This document shows, piece by piece, positions 35,439 through 45,654 of a stretch of 57,365 nucleotides of DNA (position 1 is the first letter of the stretch; the number at the start of each line of letters is the position of its first letter). Position numbers and translations under genes: made by a program. This DNA is from Chlamydiia bacterium (GTDB lineage: Bacteria; Chlamydiota; Chlamydiia; Chlamydiales; Simkaniaceae). The DNA is taken from positions 388,331 through 445,695 of the forward strand of contig JAJACH010000002.1 in assembly GCA_022601645.1 (NCBI GenBank), in the 5' to 3' direction. The notes below the pieces were generated by a model that was not told where the DNA came from, made no database searches, and worked only from the letters and a program-made list of their open reading frames with translations.

Positions 35439-36281
35439 ATGGTCAAGAAATTTAAACCAACAACTCCATCTTTAAGAAAACTCGTTCTACCATCAAATGC
35501 GCAGTTGACGCGCGTTAAAGGGAAAAGAGCCACTATTAAGCCGGAAAAATCACTCCTTGTAAGCAAAAAGCGCACAAATGGACGTAACCACCATGGACGC
35601 ATCACATGCCGTCACAAAGGTGGAGGACACAAAAGATTTTACCGCATTATCGACTTCAAAAGAACGAAAGATGATATGGAAGCAAAAGTTGATTCAATTC
35701 AATACGATCCAAATCGCTCAGCATTTATTGCTCTACTGCATTACCCAGACGGCGTGAAAAGCTATATCATCGCTCCTGAAGGGTTGAAAGCAGGAGACAA
35801 GGTTCAGTCCGGCGATAAAGCAAACTTTAAACCTGGATGTTCAATGGCACTTAAAAAGATGCCGCTTGGGTCAACGATTCACAACATCGAAATGAATCCA
35901 GGTCGCGGAGCAAAGCTCGTAAGATCTGCAGGCCTATCAGCACAACTTCTGGCTAAAAGTAGCGGTTATGTCACTTTAAAGATGCCATCAGGCGAAGTCA
36001 GAATGATCCACGAAGATTGCCGAGCTACATTTGGCGTCGTCTCTAACTCAGAGCACGGTCAAAGAGTAGAGGCAAAAGCTGGTAGAAATCGCTGGAAAGG
36101 GATTCGCCCAACAGTTCGCGGAACAGCTATGAACCCAGTTGATCACCCACACGGTGGTGGAGAAGGGCGTCACAATGGTTACATTCCTAGAACACCATGG
36201 GGAATGCAGACCAAAGGATTAAGAACTCGATCTAAAAAGAAATCGAAGAAGCTGATCGTGAAAGATCGGAGGAAGAAATAA
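35439..36281 (+). CDS. rplB: 50S ribosomal protein L2
   Basis: 280 residues. [15 protein letters not shown] and [12 protein letters not shown] are diagnostic; the latter lies near the peptidyl transferase centre. Stop and next start share one base (TAATG). Confidence 0.98.
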   Translation: MVKKFKPTTPSLRKLVLPSNAQLTRVKGKRATIKPEKSLLVSKKRTNGRNHHGRITCRHKGGGHKRFYRIIDFKRTKDDMEAKVDSIQYDPNRSAFIALLHYPDGVKSYIIAPEGLKAGDKVQSGDKANFKPGCSMALKKMPLGSTIHNIEMNPGRGAKLVRSAGLSAQLLAKSSGYVTLKMPSGEVRMIHEDCRATFGVVSNSEHGQRVEAKAGRNRWKGIRPTVRGTAMNPVDHPHGGGEGRHNGYIPRTPWGMQTKGLRTRSKKKSKKLIVKDRRKK

Positions 36282-36547
36282 TGAGTAGATCTCTACGTAA
36301 AGGTCCTTTTGTAGAAAAAAGTATCCTCAAAAAACTAGAAGAAATGGAAAAATCTGGAAAGAAAAAAGCTTTCAGAACATGGTCGCGACGATCTATGATC
36401 CTCCCTGAAATGGTTGGGCATACAATCGAAGTTCATAATGGACGTAAGTTCATTCCAGTCTTTATTACCGAAAATATGGTTGGACATCGTCTAGGTGAGT
36501 TTTCACCAACGAGATTGTTTAAAGGCCATCCAGTCAAGAAAACGTAA
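36281..36547 (+). CDS. rpsS: 30S ribosomal protein S19
   Basis: 88 residues beginning [10 protein letters not shown], and ending with [12 protein letters not shown]. Both are S19 signatures. Confidence 0.98.
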   Translation: MSRSLRKGPFVEKSILKKLEEMEKSGKKKAFRTWSRRSMILPEMVGHTIEVHNGRKFIPVFITENMVGHRLGEFSPTRLFKGHPVKKT

Positions 36548-36557
36548 GGAATAAGAA

Positions 36558-36899
36558 ATGCCGAGTGCAAAAGCAATAACGAAATACGTTCGAATAAGCC
36601 CCAAGAAAGCAAGACCAATTGCACAGGTTATTCGTGGGATGATGGCTGAGGCTGCTCTTAGTGAGCTACAGTTCAACAACACAAAAGGTGGACGTCACCT
36701 CTATAAGACGCTTCACTCAGCTGTTGCAAATGCTGAAAGCCTACATGCATGCCGTAGAGGCGATTTAAAAGTTCAAGAAGTAAGAGTTGACAACGGTCCA
36801 TCTTGGAAACGCGCGAAATCAAAAGCTCGCGGTGGCAAAGTGCCCATCCTAAAGAGACAAAGTCATTTCACAGTAGTCGTTGGAACGGAGGAAAATTAG
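36558..36899 (+). CDS. rplV: 50S ribosomal protein L22
   Basis: 113 residues. R-I-S-P-K-K-A-R-P-I-A near the start and the hairpin region with the R-A-K-S-K-A-R-G-G-K pattern match L22. It is coupled closely to rpsC, one base apart. Confidence 0.97.
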   Translation: MPSAKAITKYVRISPKKARPIAQVIRGMMAEAALSELQFNNTKGGRHLYKTLHSAVANAESLHACRRGDLKVQEVRVDNGPSWKRAKSKARGGKVPILKRQSHFTVVVGTEEN

Positions 36900-36900
36900 A

Positions 36901-37527
36901 ATGGGACAGAAGACATCACCAGAAGGATTTCGACTTGTCATCCGCAAAAAATGGCGTTCCAATTGGTTTGCTAACAAGCAAGAATTTGGCACACTGATCG
37001 GCGAAGATGCAAAAATTCGCGACTTTCTTATGAAGAAGCCATGCTGCGTTGGAACATCTCGTATCGAAGTCAAGCGCATGAGCGAAAAGATCGAAGTTAC
37101 CATCCACACAGCAAGACCCGGTCTTGTGATTGGAAAAAAAGGTGCTGAGATCGAGCAGCTAAAAAGAGACTTAAGAAAAATTACTGGCAAAGAAGTTTGG
37201 ATCGAAGTCGTTGAGATCAAAAGACCAGACTTAGACGCTAAACTCGTAGCTGAGGGAATCTCAAAGCAAATCGAGCGAAGAGTCGCGTTCAGACGCGCTC
37301 TTAAAAAAGCGATCCAGGCCACGATGGATGCTGGAGCAGCTGGCGTAAAAATTGCCATCTCAGGAAGACTCGGTGGTGCGGAAATTGCTCGTACTGAATG
37401 GTACAAGGAAGGAAGAATTCCACTGCACACACTCAGAGCGAACATTGACTACGCACACGGAAGAGCGGAAACCACATATGGGACCATTGGAATCAAAGTG
37501 TGGATTAATAGAGGAGATAACAATTAA
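36901..37527 (+). CDS. rpsC: 30S ribosomal protein S3
   Basis: 208 residues from ATG 36901, with GGAGG about 11 bases upstream; an in-frame ATG at 36880 is seven codons earlier, inside rplV. It begins G-Q-K-T-S-P-E-G-F-R-L-V. The KH domain has R-P-G-L-V-I-G-K-K-G-A-E, and the C-terminal domain has G-R-L-G-G-A-E-I-A-R-T. Confidence 0.97.
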   Translation: MGQKTSPEGFRLVIRKKWRSNWFANKQEFGTLIGEDAKIRDFLMKKPCCVGTSRIEVKRMSEKIEVTIHTARPGLVIGKKGAEIEQLKRDLRKITGKEVWIEVVEIKRPDLDAKLVAEGISKQIERRVAFRRALKKAIQATMDAGAAGVKIAISGRLGGAEIARTEWYKEGRIPLHTLRANIDYAHGRAETTYGTIGIKVWINRGDNN

Positions 37528-37530
37528 GCC

Positions 37531-37953
37531 ATGGCTAAACAGTTACCAACAAGAGTTAAACACAGAAAGCAACAGAAAGGCTCACTTAGAGGTCTATCCA
37601 ACAGTGGTCAATTTGTTGAATTTGGTGATTTCGGAATGCAGGCTCTCGCCCGCGGAAGAATCACAAACAAGCAAATCGAAGCGTGTCGTGTAGCCATCAG
37701 TCGCTACTTTGCAAGAAAAGGAAAAGTTTGGATTCGCATCTTTCCTCATAAACCCGTTACAAAGAAACCTTTAGAGGTTCGTATGGGTAAAGGAAAAGGC
37801 GGCGTAGACCATTGGGTCGCTCAGATCAAGCCAGGACGCATTCTATTTGAAGTAGGAAATGTTTCTGAAGATGATGCTAAAAGAGCCTTGGCTATTGCAG
37901 CCGGGAAACTCCCTTTAAGCACCAGATTCGTTAAAAGGTTGGAGAGAGCGTAA
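37531..37953 (+). CDS. rplP: 50S ribosomal protein L16
   Basis: 140 residues. [10 protein letters not shown] near the start and R-M-G-K-G-K-G-G-V near residue 85 are L16 signatures. One-base overlap with rpmC. Confidence 0.97.
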   Translation: MAKQLPTRVKHRKQQKGSLRGLSNSGQFVEFGDFGMQALARGRITNKQIEACRVAISRYFARKGKVWIRIFPHKPVTKKPLEVRMGKGKGGVDHWVAQIKPGRILFEVGNVSEDDAKRALAIAAGKLPLSTRFVKRLERA

Positions 37954-38135
37954 TGAGCATTAAAGAAATGACAAAAGAAGAGTTGAATGTAAGGAGCGAG
38001 GAACTACTCGCAGAAATCTTTGAGCTCAGATCAGAACTTAGTATGGCGAGAAAGCTAGAAAAGCCACACCTACTAAGAGCAAAAAAGAAAGAAAGAGCAC
38101 GGATATTAACGGCCCTTAGGAGTCTTGCAGAATGA
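37953..38135 (+). CDS. rpmC: 50S ribosomal protein L29
   Basis: 60 residues, two helices, with the [14 protein letters not shown] pattern of L29. Its ends overlap rplP and rpsQ. Confidence 0.94.
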   Translation: MSIKEMTKEELNVRSEELLAEIFELRSELSMARKLEKPHLLRAKKKERARILTALRSLAE

Positions 38136-38371
38136 ATAACAGTCAAAAAACACGCGAAGGGATTGTCGTCTCTAACAAAATGGACAAGACAGTCACTGTA
38201 AAAGTTGAAAATCGTATTCCTCACCCACGATACAAAAAAATCGTCAAGAGATCTAAGAAATACTACGCGCATACAGAACAGAAAATTGAAGTAGGCCAAG
38301 CTGTTCGCATCCAAGAATCACGCCCCTACTCTAAACTCAAACGATGGATCGTTAAAGAGGTACTAGCATGA
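38132..38371 (+). CDS. rpsQ: 30S ribosomal protein S17
   Basis: 79 residues. The OB-fold motif [14 protein letters not shown] and H-P-R-Y-K-K match S17. Overlaps rpmC and rplN by 4 bases each. Confidence 0.97.
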   Translation: MNNSQKTREGIVVSNKMDKTVTVKVENRIPHPRYKKIVKRSKKYYAHTEQKIEVGQAVRIQESRPYSKLKRWIVKEVLA

Positions 38372-38736
38372 TACAACAAGAAAGCCAGCTAGAAGTCGCC
38401 GACAACACAGGCGCCAAAAGAGTTAAATGTTTCAAAGTCTTAAAAGGCTCAAAGAGACGTTACGCTAGGGTTGGAGATATTGTCGTATGTTCAGTTAAAG
38501 CTGCCGATCCAAAATCAAGCGTAAAAAAAGGTGAAGTAGTCAAAGGCGTTATCGTCAGAACAAAAAGCTACATCCGCCGAAAAGATGGAACGATGATTCG
38601 ATTTTACGACAACAGCATCGTTATCATCGATGATAAGTTAAACCCCAAGGGGACTCGTATCTTTGGCCCAGTCGCTAGAGAGGTGAGAGACCGAGGATTT
38701 GTTAAAATTTCTTCACTAGCACCTGAGGTGATATAA
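38368..38736 (+). CDS. rplN: 50S ribosomal protein L14
   Basis: 122 residues. Begins [17 protein letters not shown] and contains [11 protein letters not shown], both L14 signatures. Confidence 0.98.
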   Translation: MIQQESQLEVADNTGAKRVKCFKVLKGSKRRYARVGDIVVCSVKAADPKSSVKKGEVVKGVIVRTKSYIRRKDGTMIRFYDNSIVIIDDKLNPKGTRIFGPVAREVRDRGFVKISSLAPEVI

Positions 38737-39069
38737 ATGAGAAAGCACATTAAAACGGGCGATAAAGTCAAAGTCATCGCAGGAAACGATAAAGGTCAAG
38801 TCGGGGAAGTCCTCGCAATTAAAAAAGACCGTATCCTGATTAAAGGTGTCAATGTACGTAAGAAGCATATGAAGCAACGGTCTGAAGAGCAAAAGTCTCA
38901 AATTGTAGAAATCGAAAGACCTATCCACATTTCAAATGTTGCCATGTGTAACGATAATGGAGACAAACTCAAACTGTTTGTTTCTATGAAAGAAGATGGA
39001 TCAAAGGACCTTTGCTATCAGGAAGGAAGTAAAGAAGTCACCTTAAGAACGCTTAGGAAAAAGAAGTAA
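38737..39069 (+). CDS. rplX: 50S ribosomal protein L24
   Basis: 110 residues with a KOW motif ([14 protein letters not shown]). It follows rplN with no gap. Confidence 0.95.
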   Translation: MRKHIKTGDKVKVIAGNDKGQVGEVLAIKKDRILIKGVNVRKKHMKQRSEEQKSQIVEIERPIHISNVAMCNDNGDKLKLFVSMKEDGSKDLCYQEGSKEVTLRTLRKKK

Positions 39070-39073
39070 GACG

Positions 39074-39619
39074 ATGTCTAGACTAAAAGAAAAATACAAT
39101 AAAGAAATCAAGAAGTCCATGGCGGATAAGTTTAAGTACAAAAACGTCATGCAGATCCCAAGACTGCAAAAGATTGTCGTCAGCATGGGACTTGGAGAGG
39201 CTGTAAAAGATAAGAACATTATGCAAGATGCGACTCGTGAGCTAACCATGCTAACAGGTCAAAAGCCCCTTGTTTGTAATGCTAAAAAATCTGTCGCCAA
39301 CTTCAAGTTAAGAGAAGGCTATCCAATCGGACTAAAAGTCACACTACGTGGTAAAAGAATGTACGATTTTATGGATCGCTTTTGCAATATCGTGAGCCCA
39401 AGGATTCGCGACTTTAGAGGATTTAAGAAAAAGGGTGATTCAAGAGGAGCCTACTCGCTAGGTTTGTCTGATCAACAAGTTTTCCCAGAAATCGACCTTG
39501 ATAAAGTAAAAAGAGAGCAGGGAATGAATATCACATTTGTCACAGATGGACAAAATGATGATGAGTCACTTGCCCTACTAGAAATGATGGGAATGCCCTT
39601 TACTAAAGGAGAAGCTTAA
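39074..39619 (+). CDS. rplE: 50S ribosomal protein L5
   Basis: 181 residues. [18 protein letters not shown] and the C-terminal G-M-N-I-T-F-V-T match L5. The next gene is rpsH rather than rpsN, as in Chlamydia. Confidence 0.97.
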   Translation: MSRLKEKYNKEIKKSMADKFKYKNVMQIPRLQKIVVSMGLGEAVKDKNIMQDATRELTMLTGQKPLVCNAKKSVANFKLREGYPIGLKVTLRGKRMYDFMDRFCNIVSPRIRDFRGFKKKGDSRGAYSLGLSDQQVFPEIDLDKVKREQGMNITFVTDGQNDDESLALLEMMGMPFTKGEA

Positions 39620-39620
39620 T

Positions 39621-40016
39621 ATGTCAATGAATGACCCAATCGCTGACCTTTTGACTAGAATTAGAAACGGAATGATGGCGAAACACCGCTATGTAGATCT
39701 AAATTTCAGCAAAATGAATGTCGCAATTGTCACAAGATTAAAAGCCACAGGTTACATTGAAAGCTTTCTAGTCTCAGAAGAAAAACGCGCGATTCGCGTT
39801 TTCCTTCGATACAGCAAAGCCACAAGACAATGTGTGATCAGCGGACTAAAGCGCGCATCAAAGCCCGGCTCAAGAATGTATGTAAAATGCGAAGATATCC
39901 CTTATGTTAAAAGTGGACTTGGAATCACACTCCTTTCAACATCGAAAGGTGTCATTGACGGGAAAGCAGCGAAAAAAGAGAAAGTTGGCGGAGAAGTCCT
40001 CTGCTACGTTTGGTAA
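39621..40016 (+). CDS. rpsH: 30S ribosomal protein S8
   Basis: 131 residues. N-D-P-I-A-D-L-L-T-R-I-R-N-G at the start and a C-terminal G-G-E-V-L-C-Y-V-W are S8 hallmarks. AAGGAG lies nine bases before ATG 39621. Confidence 0.97.
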   Translation: MSMNDPIADLLTRIRNGMMAKHRYVDLNFSKMNVAIVTRLKATGYIESFLVSEEKRAIRVFLRYSKATRQCVISGLKRASKPGSRMYVKCEDIPYVKSGLGITLLSTSKGVIDGKAAKKEKVGGEVLCYVW

Positions 40017-40025
40017 GGTTAAAGA

Positions 40026-40568
40026 ATGTCAAGATTAGGAAAAACACCAATCCCGATGCCTAAGGGCGTTGAGGTTAAGGCTACTAAAGGAAAAATCGAG
40101 GTAAAAGGACCAAAAGGTCTTTTAGATCTTACACTCCCTGTTGGAATCTCAGTGAAGGTGGAAGACGCTGGAGTTGTCGTAGCTTTTGATGAAAAATCAG
40201 GCCTCGAAAAACCAATGTATGGCCTCTACAGGTCTTTGATTAATAATCAGATCGTAGGAGTCTCCGCTGGTTTTGAGAAACATCTAACGCTCATCGGTGT
40301 TGGATATAGAGCAGCTCTAAAAGGAAATGTATTAGATCTAGCACTCGGTTTTTCACACCCATGCCCAATGGATATCCCAGAAGGTATAGAGGTGAAAATT
40401 GAAAAAGCCACGCAGATCACAATCTCTGGGATTGACAAACAAAAAGTTGGTCAATTCGCAGCTGATGTACGAGCAAAAAGACCACCTGAACCTTATAAAG
40501 GGAAAGGCGTTCGCTACAAAGATGAATACGTCAGAAAGAAAGCTGGTAAAGCAGCCAAAGGGAAATAG
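40026..40568 (+). CDS. rplF: 50S ribosomal protein L6
   Basis: 180 residues. Begins S-R-L-G-K-T-P-I-P and contains the L6 end signature [12 protein letters not shown]. Confidence 0.98.
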   Translation: MSRLGKTPIPMPKGVEVKATKGKIEVKGPKGLLDLTLPVGISVKVEDAGVVVAFDEKSGLEKPMYGLYRSLINNQIVGVSAGFEKHLTLIGVGYRAALKGNVLDLALGFSHPCPMDIPEGIEVKIEKATQITISGIDKQKVGQFAADVRAKRPPEPYKGKGVRYKDEYVRKKAGKAAKGK

Positions 40569-40570
40569 AC

Positions 40571-40894
40571 ATGCACAGTAAAAAAACGAAACTTAGAGAA
40601 AAACGCACACTTCGCGTCAGAAGACGGTTGAAAATGCACAACACGAAGCCTCGCTTAGCTGTGTTTAAGTCGAACAAGAACTTTGCAGCTCAGCTCATCG
40701 ACGACGAAAAAGGGATCACCTTAGTCGGAGGAGTCATGAAGAAGAGCGATGTCAAAACCCTCGGGAAACAGATCGCTGAAAAAGCCAAAGAAAAAGGCGT
40801 TGAAACAGTGGTTTTCGATAGAGGCTGTTTTAAGTATCACGGACTTGTAGCCGCTTTTGCCGATAGTGCAAGAGAAGCTGGACTCAAATTTTAG
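40571..40894 (+). CDS. rplR: 50S ribosomal protein L18
   Basis: 107 residues. [10 protein letters not shown] near residue 30 and [11 protein letters not shown] near the end match L18, which binds 5S rRNA with L5. Confidence 0.96.
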   Translation: MHSKKTKLREKRTLRVRRRLKMHNTKPRLAVFKSNKNFAAQLIDDEKGITLVGGVMKKSDVKTLGKQIAEKAKEKGVETVVFDRGCFKYHGLVAAFADSAREAGLKF

Positions 40895-40910
40895 GACGAA
40901 AAGGTAAATA

Positions 40911-41423
40911 ATGTCAGGCAAAGATAATAGAAGAAAAGATCAGAACAAAAAAGAAGCGAATTCCGAATTCGAAGAGAAAGTCCTTTATATCAACCGCTGT
41001 TCTAAAGTTGTGAAAGGTGGACGTAAGTTTAGCTTTTCAGCCCTTGTCATTGCAGGTGATGGAAAAGGAAGAATTGGAGTTGGCTTTGCAAAAGCTAATG
41101 AAGTCGCAGACGCTATCCGAAAAGGAAGCGAATCTGCAAGAAAAGATATACGTAAATTTGTTCTCCATGAAGGAACGATTCCTCATATTGTTGAGAGCAA
41201 ATGGGACGGAGCTCGCGTCCTCTTAAAACCAGCTCCAGACGGAACAGGTGTTATTGCAGGATCGAAAGTACGCGCAGTACTAGAAATTGCTGGTGTTAAA
41301 GATATCGTCGCAAAAAGCTACGGATCAAACAACGCTAACAACCAAGTCGCCGCCACTGTCGAAGCGCTAATGAGTTTAAGAAGTCGAAAAGAGTGTTTAG
41401 AACTTAGAAAGGTTGAAGCATGA
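40911..41423 (+). CDS. rpsE: 30S ribosomal protein S5
   Basis: 170 residues. The double-stranded-RNA-binding motif includes V-V-K-G-G-R-K-F-S-F-S-A-L-V, and G-S-N-N-A-N-N lies in the C-terminal half. rplO follows directly, without rpmD (L30). Confidence 0.97.
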   Translation: MSGKDNRRKDQNKKEANSEFEEKVLYINRCSKVVKGGRKFSFSALVIAGDGKGRIGVGFAKANEVADAIRKGSESARKDIRKFVLHEGTIPHIVESKWDGARVLLKPAPDGTGVIAGSKVRAVLEIAGVKDIVAKSYGSNNANNQVAATVEALMSLRSRKECLELRKVEA

Positions 41424-41863
41424 AACTGCACGAATTATCAAACGGAAAACGTGGCGCTAAAGGCCGCATGAGAGTTGGCCGCGGTGTCGGCTCAAAAGGT
41501 AAAACTTCCGGAAGAGGCCACAAAGGTCAGAAATCAAGAGCTGGTTATACTAGAAAATTCGGTCGCGAAGGTGGCCAGTTACCACTCTATCAAAAACTCC
41601 CAAAAAGAGGATTCACAAGAGGACGCTTTATCGTTCCTGTATTCTCGATCAATTTAGATGCCTTAAACGAGATGTTTGCTGACGGTGAAACGGTTAGCAG
41701 AGAAACTCTAATGGAAAAAGGCGTTCCACTAAGACGCATTAAGCGCATCAAAATTATGGGACAAGGCGAGATTTCAAAGAAAGTGTCTGTAGAGGCTAAC
41801 CTCTACACAAAGTCAGCGAAAGAAAAACTTGAAAAAGCTAAGGTTGAGTTTAAAACTGTATGA
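41420..41863 (+). CDS. rplO: 50S ribosomal protein L15
   Basis: 147 residues. The basic Gly-rich N-terminus [19 protein letters not shown] is characteristic. It overlaps rpsE and secY by 4 bases each. Confidence 0.97.
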   Translation: MKLHELSNGKRGAKGRMRVGRGVGSKGKTSGRGHKGQKSRAGYTRKFGREGGQLPLYQKLPKRGFTRGRFIVPVFSINLDALNEMFADGETVSRETLMEKGVPLRRIKRIKIMGQGEISKKVSVEANLYTKSAKEKLEKAKVEFKTV

Positions 41864-43233
41864 TCAGTGCTCTCAGAAAGATTTTTTCGATTCCCGATTT
41901 AAAGCAAAAAGTGATCTTAACTCTTCTACTACTCGTAGTATGTAGAATTGGAGCTTATATCACTGTGCCAGGGATCAATGGCGAAGAGGCAGTAAAAATG
42001 TTTAAATACGCAACAGGCGGAGGACAGAATCTCTTCCAACTCGTTGACGTGTTTTCAGGTGGTGCTTTTGCAAAAATGACGGTCATAGCCTTAGGCGTTA
42101 TGCCCTACATTACTGCATCAATCATCATGCAAGTACTCATGGCAATTGTACCATCTCTCCAAAGAGACATGCGAGAAAATCCTGAGATAGGTAAAAGAAA
42201 ACTAGGAAAGTGGATACGTCTTTTGACGGTTGCTTTAGCTATGTTTCAATCGTTTGTCTATGCAAGGTATGCAGCCCAAATTAATCTTACTCACCCAGGA
42301 ATCATTGTAAATGAACTCTTAGGCGTCCAATTATTTGGCATGCCCATCTTGTTCATGACAATCTTCATTTTTACAATGACTACTGGAACTGTTTTCCTCA
42401 TGTGGGTTGGAGAACAAATTTCTGAACGCGGCGTTGGAAACGGTATTAGCCTGATTATTGCCTTAGGCATTTTAAGCTCCCTTCCAACAACCCTCGGATC
42501 GGTTTTCCGCTCACTGAACCTCGACTCGCAAGAAGTTGGACAGTTGACCTTTTCGTCACTCGTCGTTCTTTTTGCAGTATTTGTCGTCATCATTGTTGGA
42601 ACTGTCTTAATGATTCAAGGCCAACGAAAAATTCCCCTCCAATATGCAAGACGCGTCGTAGGAAGACACGAAGTTCAAGGTGGCAATGCTCACATCCCTC
42701 TAAAAGTTAATTATGCAGGCGTGATTCCTGTCATTTTCGCAAGTTCTGTGCTCATGTTCCCAGCGACCATCGCACAGTTTCTCGGAAGTGGAAACTTTTT
42801 AGGGCGCGTTGCAGCCTCCCTATCCCCAGGATCAATCGTTTACACTGTCGTATTTGTCCTGCTCATCATTTTCTTTACCTACTTTTGGACAGCAACTCAG
42901 TTCCACCCAGAACAGTTTGCGTCTGATATGAAAAAAAATGGAGCTTTTATCCCGGGTGTAAGACAGGGAAAACCAACTAAAGATTTTCTTGAATCAACAA
43001 TGAGCCGTATCACCCTCTTCGGAGCGTGTAGCTTAGCCCTAATTGCCATATTACCAACACTTGTTGGCTCGGTGTTAGGCGTTGATGCAAGCATTAGCTA
43101 CTTCTTCGGAGGAACATCACTGTTGATCCTCGTAGGAGTCGCTCTTGATACAACGAAACAAATAGAATCTCACTTGCTAGATAAACGCTATGACGGATTC
43201 TTGAAACGAAGGAAATCAGCAAGCCGGATTTAG
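41860..43233 (+). CDS. secY: Preprotein translocase subunit SecY
   Basis: 457 residues with ten hydrophobic helices. The plug region has [18 protein letters not shown], and G-N-G-I-S-L-I-I-A and the C5-loop sequence R-R-V-V-G match SecY. It forms the channel through which the autotransporter, lipoproteins and barrels of this window would be exported. Confidence 0.98.
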   Translation: MISALRKIFSIPDLKQKVILTLLLLVVCRIGAYITVPGINGEEAVKMFKYATGGGQNLFQLVDVFSGGAFAKMTVIALGVMPYITASIIMQVLMAIVPSLQRDMRENPEIGKRKLGKWIRLLTVALAMFQSFVYARYAAQINLTHPGIIVNELLGVQLFGMPILFMTIFIFTMTTGTVFLMWVGEQISERGVGNGISLIIALGILSSLPTTLGSVFRSLNLDSQEVGQLTFSSLVVLFAVFVVIIVGTVLMIQGQRKIPLQYARRVVGRHEVQGGNAHIPLKVNYAGVIPVIFASSVLMFPATIAQFLGSGNFLGRVAASLSPGSIVYTVVFVLLIIFFTYFWTATQFHPEQFASDMKKNGAFIPGVRQGKPTKDFLESTMSRITLFGACSLALIAILPTLVGSVLGVDASISYFFGGTSLLILVGVALDTTKQIESHLLDKRYDGFLKRRKSASRI

Positions 43234-43290
43234 ACTGGCTCATTTATAGCAAGTATGATATCGTATATCGCACGTTAAAAAAGGAATATT

Positions 43291-43662
43291 ATGCCCAGGG
43301 TCATCGGAATTGACATACCAGCAAAAAAACGCCTAGTGATCAGCCTAACTTATATCTACGGATTAGGCCCAGCACTAGCAAAAGAAGTATGCGAAAAATT
43401 AAAATTGTCACCAGACATGAGAGCTCATGAACTCAATGAAGCCGACATTTCAAAAATTAATGGCTTATTGCAAAATGAATACCAAGTCGAAGGTGACCTA
43501 AGACGCTATGTCCAAAATAACATTAAACGTCTAGTCAGCATCGGGTCATATCGCGGAATGAGACACAGAAGTGGTCTCCCAACACGCGGTCAACGCACAA
43601 GCACCAATGCTAGAACCCGAAAAGGGAAGAAGAAAACTATGGCAAACAAGAAAAAGGCTTAA
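43291..43662 (+). CDS. rpsM: 30S ribosomal protein S13
   Basis: 123 residues. P-R-V-I-G-I-D-I-P at the start and R-H-R-S-G-L-P-T-R-G-Q-R-T near the C-terminus are S13 signatures. The 57-base gap after secY has no rpmJ or infA; an AAGGAAT site precedes the ATG. Confidence 0.98.
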   Translation: MPRVIGIDIPAKKRLVISLTYIYGLGPALAKEVCEKLKLSPDMRAHELNEADISKINGLLQNEYQVEGDLRRYVQNNIKRLVSIGSYRGMRHRSGLPTRGQRTSTNARTRKGKKKTMANKKKA

Positions 43663-43668
43663 TAGCAA

Positions 43669-44073
43669 ATGGCTAAAAAAGAAATTAAGAAAACTGGAAC
43701 TCGAGTTAAAAAGAAAATTCAAAGAAACGTCCCAACTGGGATCGTCAAGGTACGTGCAACTTTTAACAACACGATTGTCACAATCTGTGACTTATCTGGA
43801 AACACTATTGCATGGTCATCTGCTGGAAAATGTAACTTTTCCGGTTCTAGAAAATCTTCAGCCTTCGCTGCCACAGTTACAGCACAAGACGCGGCTAAAG
43901 TCGCTATGACTCACGGTCTAAAAGAAGTCGAAGTCCACTTAAGAGGACCAGGCGCAGGACGCGAATCAAGCGTCAGAGGTCTGCAAAGTGCAGGTCTACA
44001 AATTACCATGATCCGAGATTGTACTCCTGTTCCACACAACGGGTGCCGTCCAAGAAAGAGAAGAAGAGTTTAA
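43669..44073 (+). CDS. rpsK: 30S ribosomal protein S11
   Basis: 134 residues. [11 protein letters not shown] and [10 protein letters not shown] at the end are S11 signatures. Confidence 0.98.
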   Translation: MAKKEIKKTGTRVKKKIQRNVPTGIVKVRATFNNTIVTICDLSGNTIAWSSAGKCNFSGSRKSSAFAATVTAQDAAKVAMTHGLKEVEVHLRGPGAGRESSVRGLQSAGLQITMIRDCTPVPHNGCRPRKRRRV

Positions 44074-44086
44074 GGAGTAACTATCT

Positions 44087-45184
44087 ATGCCGGTTAAGTA
44101 TGGCAAATTTGAAAAGCCAACGAAAATTAAGATCGAAGAATCTGGAAAAACAGATACTCATGCAAGATTTATTGCAGAGCCTTTTGAAAGAGGTTTCGGT
44201 CACACTGTAGGAAATGCACTAAGACGGATTATGTTAACGTCTCTAGAAGCTCCTGCCATTGTTTCTGTTAAAATCGAAGGGATCTCTCACGAGTACATGG
44301 CTCTAGAGGGAATCATCGAAGATATGACGCACATCGTTCTCAATCTAAAGCATGCTAAACTACGCAAACTCCCCATGGAAGAGAACAAAGATACTAGAGC
44401 ACCTTTAAAAATTTCTAAGACACTTGATATCACTCAAGATATGATGGATGGTGGTCAGTACAAAGTCACTCTAGGCGATATGATCGGCGACACAGACTTT
44501 GATATTGTAAACCCTGAACTACACGTCTTCACTGTCACTAAGCCAATGACACGTCGCATTGATGTAAAAATTGCGATCCACCGTGGCTATGTCCCATCTG
44601 AAAGACAAGAATTAGAAGATAAAGTTGCTGACGAGATCGTCATGGACGCTGCTTTCTCTCCAGTTTCCTTGGTAAACTACTTTGTAGAGCACACAAGGGT
44701 TGGACAGGATACAGACTATGATAGACTCGTTTTAGAAGTATCAACTGATGGAAGAATTTCACCAGAAGAAGCTCTAACATTTGCAACACAAATCGGTATC
44801 GACCACTTCCAGGTCTTCACAGGCGAGCTTGACTTCCAAGCCATTAGCTTTGATCAAGAACTTGAAGAAGATGACACCGATAGAGATGCTTTGCTTGCTA
44901 AGCTATCACTTAAAATTAACGAAATTGAGCTCTCTGTACGCTCAACTAATTGCCTATCACAAGCGAATATCGAAACTATCGCTGAACTCGTGATTATGCC
45001 CGAAAGCGAAATGCTTAGATTCCGCAACTTCGGGAAGAAATCCCTAAATGAGATTAAAGCTAAGCTAGAAGAGATGAAACTCTTCCTCGGCATGGATTTA
45101 TCAAAATATGGATTCACTCGCGAGAACGTCAAAGAAAGTATTAAAAAATTCATCGATGAAAAAATCTCAGGACAAGAAGCATGA
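44087..45184 (+). CDS. rpoA: RNA polymerase alpha subunit
   Basis: 365 residues. The N-terminal domain contains P-F-E-R-G-F-G-H-T-V-G-N-A-L-R-R-I-M-L. The C-terminal domain has E-L-S-V-R-S-T-N-C-L and F-G-K-K-S-L-N-E-I, the DNA- and activator-binding part. It overlaps rplQ by 4 bases. Confidence 0.98.
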   Translation: MPVKYGKFEKPTKIKIEESGKTDTHARFIAEPFERGFGHTVGNALRRIMLTSLEAPAIVSVKIEGISHEYMALEGIIEDMTHIVLNLKHAKLRKLPMEENKDTRAPLKISKTLDITQDMMDGGQYKVTLGDMIGDTDFDIVNPELHVFTVTKPMTRRIDVKIAIHRGYVPSERQELEDKVADEIVMDAAFSPVSLVNYFVEHTRVGQDTDYDRLVLEVSTDGRISPEEALTFATQIGIDHFQVFTGELDFQAISFDQELEEDDTDRDALLAKLSLKINEIELSVRSTNCLSQANIETIAELVIMPESEMLRFRNFGKKSLNEIKAKLEEMKLFLGMDLSKYGFTRENVKESIKKFIDEKISGQEA

Positions 45185-45603
45185 GACACGTAAAAAGCAC
45201 ATTCAAATTAGGTAGAAATACCTCACATAGACGGTCGCTCGTTGCTAATATGCTAAAGTCACTCATTGAACATGGACGCATTGAAACAACAGTTGCCAAA
45301 GCTAAAGAACTAAAAAGGCACGCTGATCGCATGATCACACTCGCTAAAAAAGAAACTCTAGCTTCTAAAAGACAGATCGTAGGATCGTTGATGATTCGCC
45401 ACAATCCACTCAATTCAAAAGAAAAAAGAAGTGTGAAAGAAGGCAACTTATCAGCCTATAATAATGATCGAAAAGTCTTAAAAAAACTCGTGGAAGAAAT
45501 TACACCAAAGTACAAAGAAAGAGCTGGCGGATACACACGTATCATCCGTACTTCTAATCGCTTAGGTGATGGAGCCGAAAGGTGCATCCTAGAGTACGTT
45601 TAG
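45181..45603 (+). CDS. rplQ: 50S ribosomal protein L17
   Basis: 140 residues. R-N-T-S-H-R-R-S-L-V-A-N-M and the basic E-L-K-R-H-A-D-R match L17. It is the last gene of the ribosomal transcript before the 45606-45640 hairpin. Confidence 0.97.
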   Translation: MRHVKSTFKLGRNTSHRRSLVANMLKSLIEHGRIETTVAKAKELKRHADRMITLAKKETLASKRQIVGSLMIRHNPLNSKEKRSVKEGNLSAYNNDRKVLKKLVEEITPKYKERAGGYTRIIRTSNRLGDGAERCILEYV

Positions 45604-45605
45604 TC

Positions 45606-45640
45606 TTTACATTCTACTCTTTTTTTGAGTAGAATGTAAA
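45606..45640 (+). promoter_or_regulatory. 14-bp perfect hairpin between rplQ and gapA
   Basis: TTTACATTCTACTC pairs perfectly with GAGTAGAATGTAAA around a loop of seven T. There is no T-run after the 3' arm; instead the gapA AGGAGG site follows within four bases. A reverse-strand or weak forward terminator, an mRNA 3'-end stabiliser, or a translational control hairpin are all possible. Confidence 0.75.
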
Positions 45641-45654
45641 TTTAGGAGGCTCGA

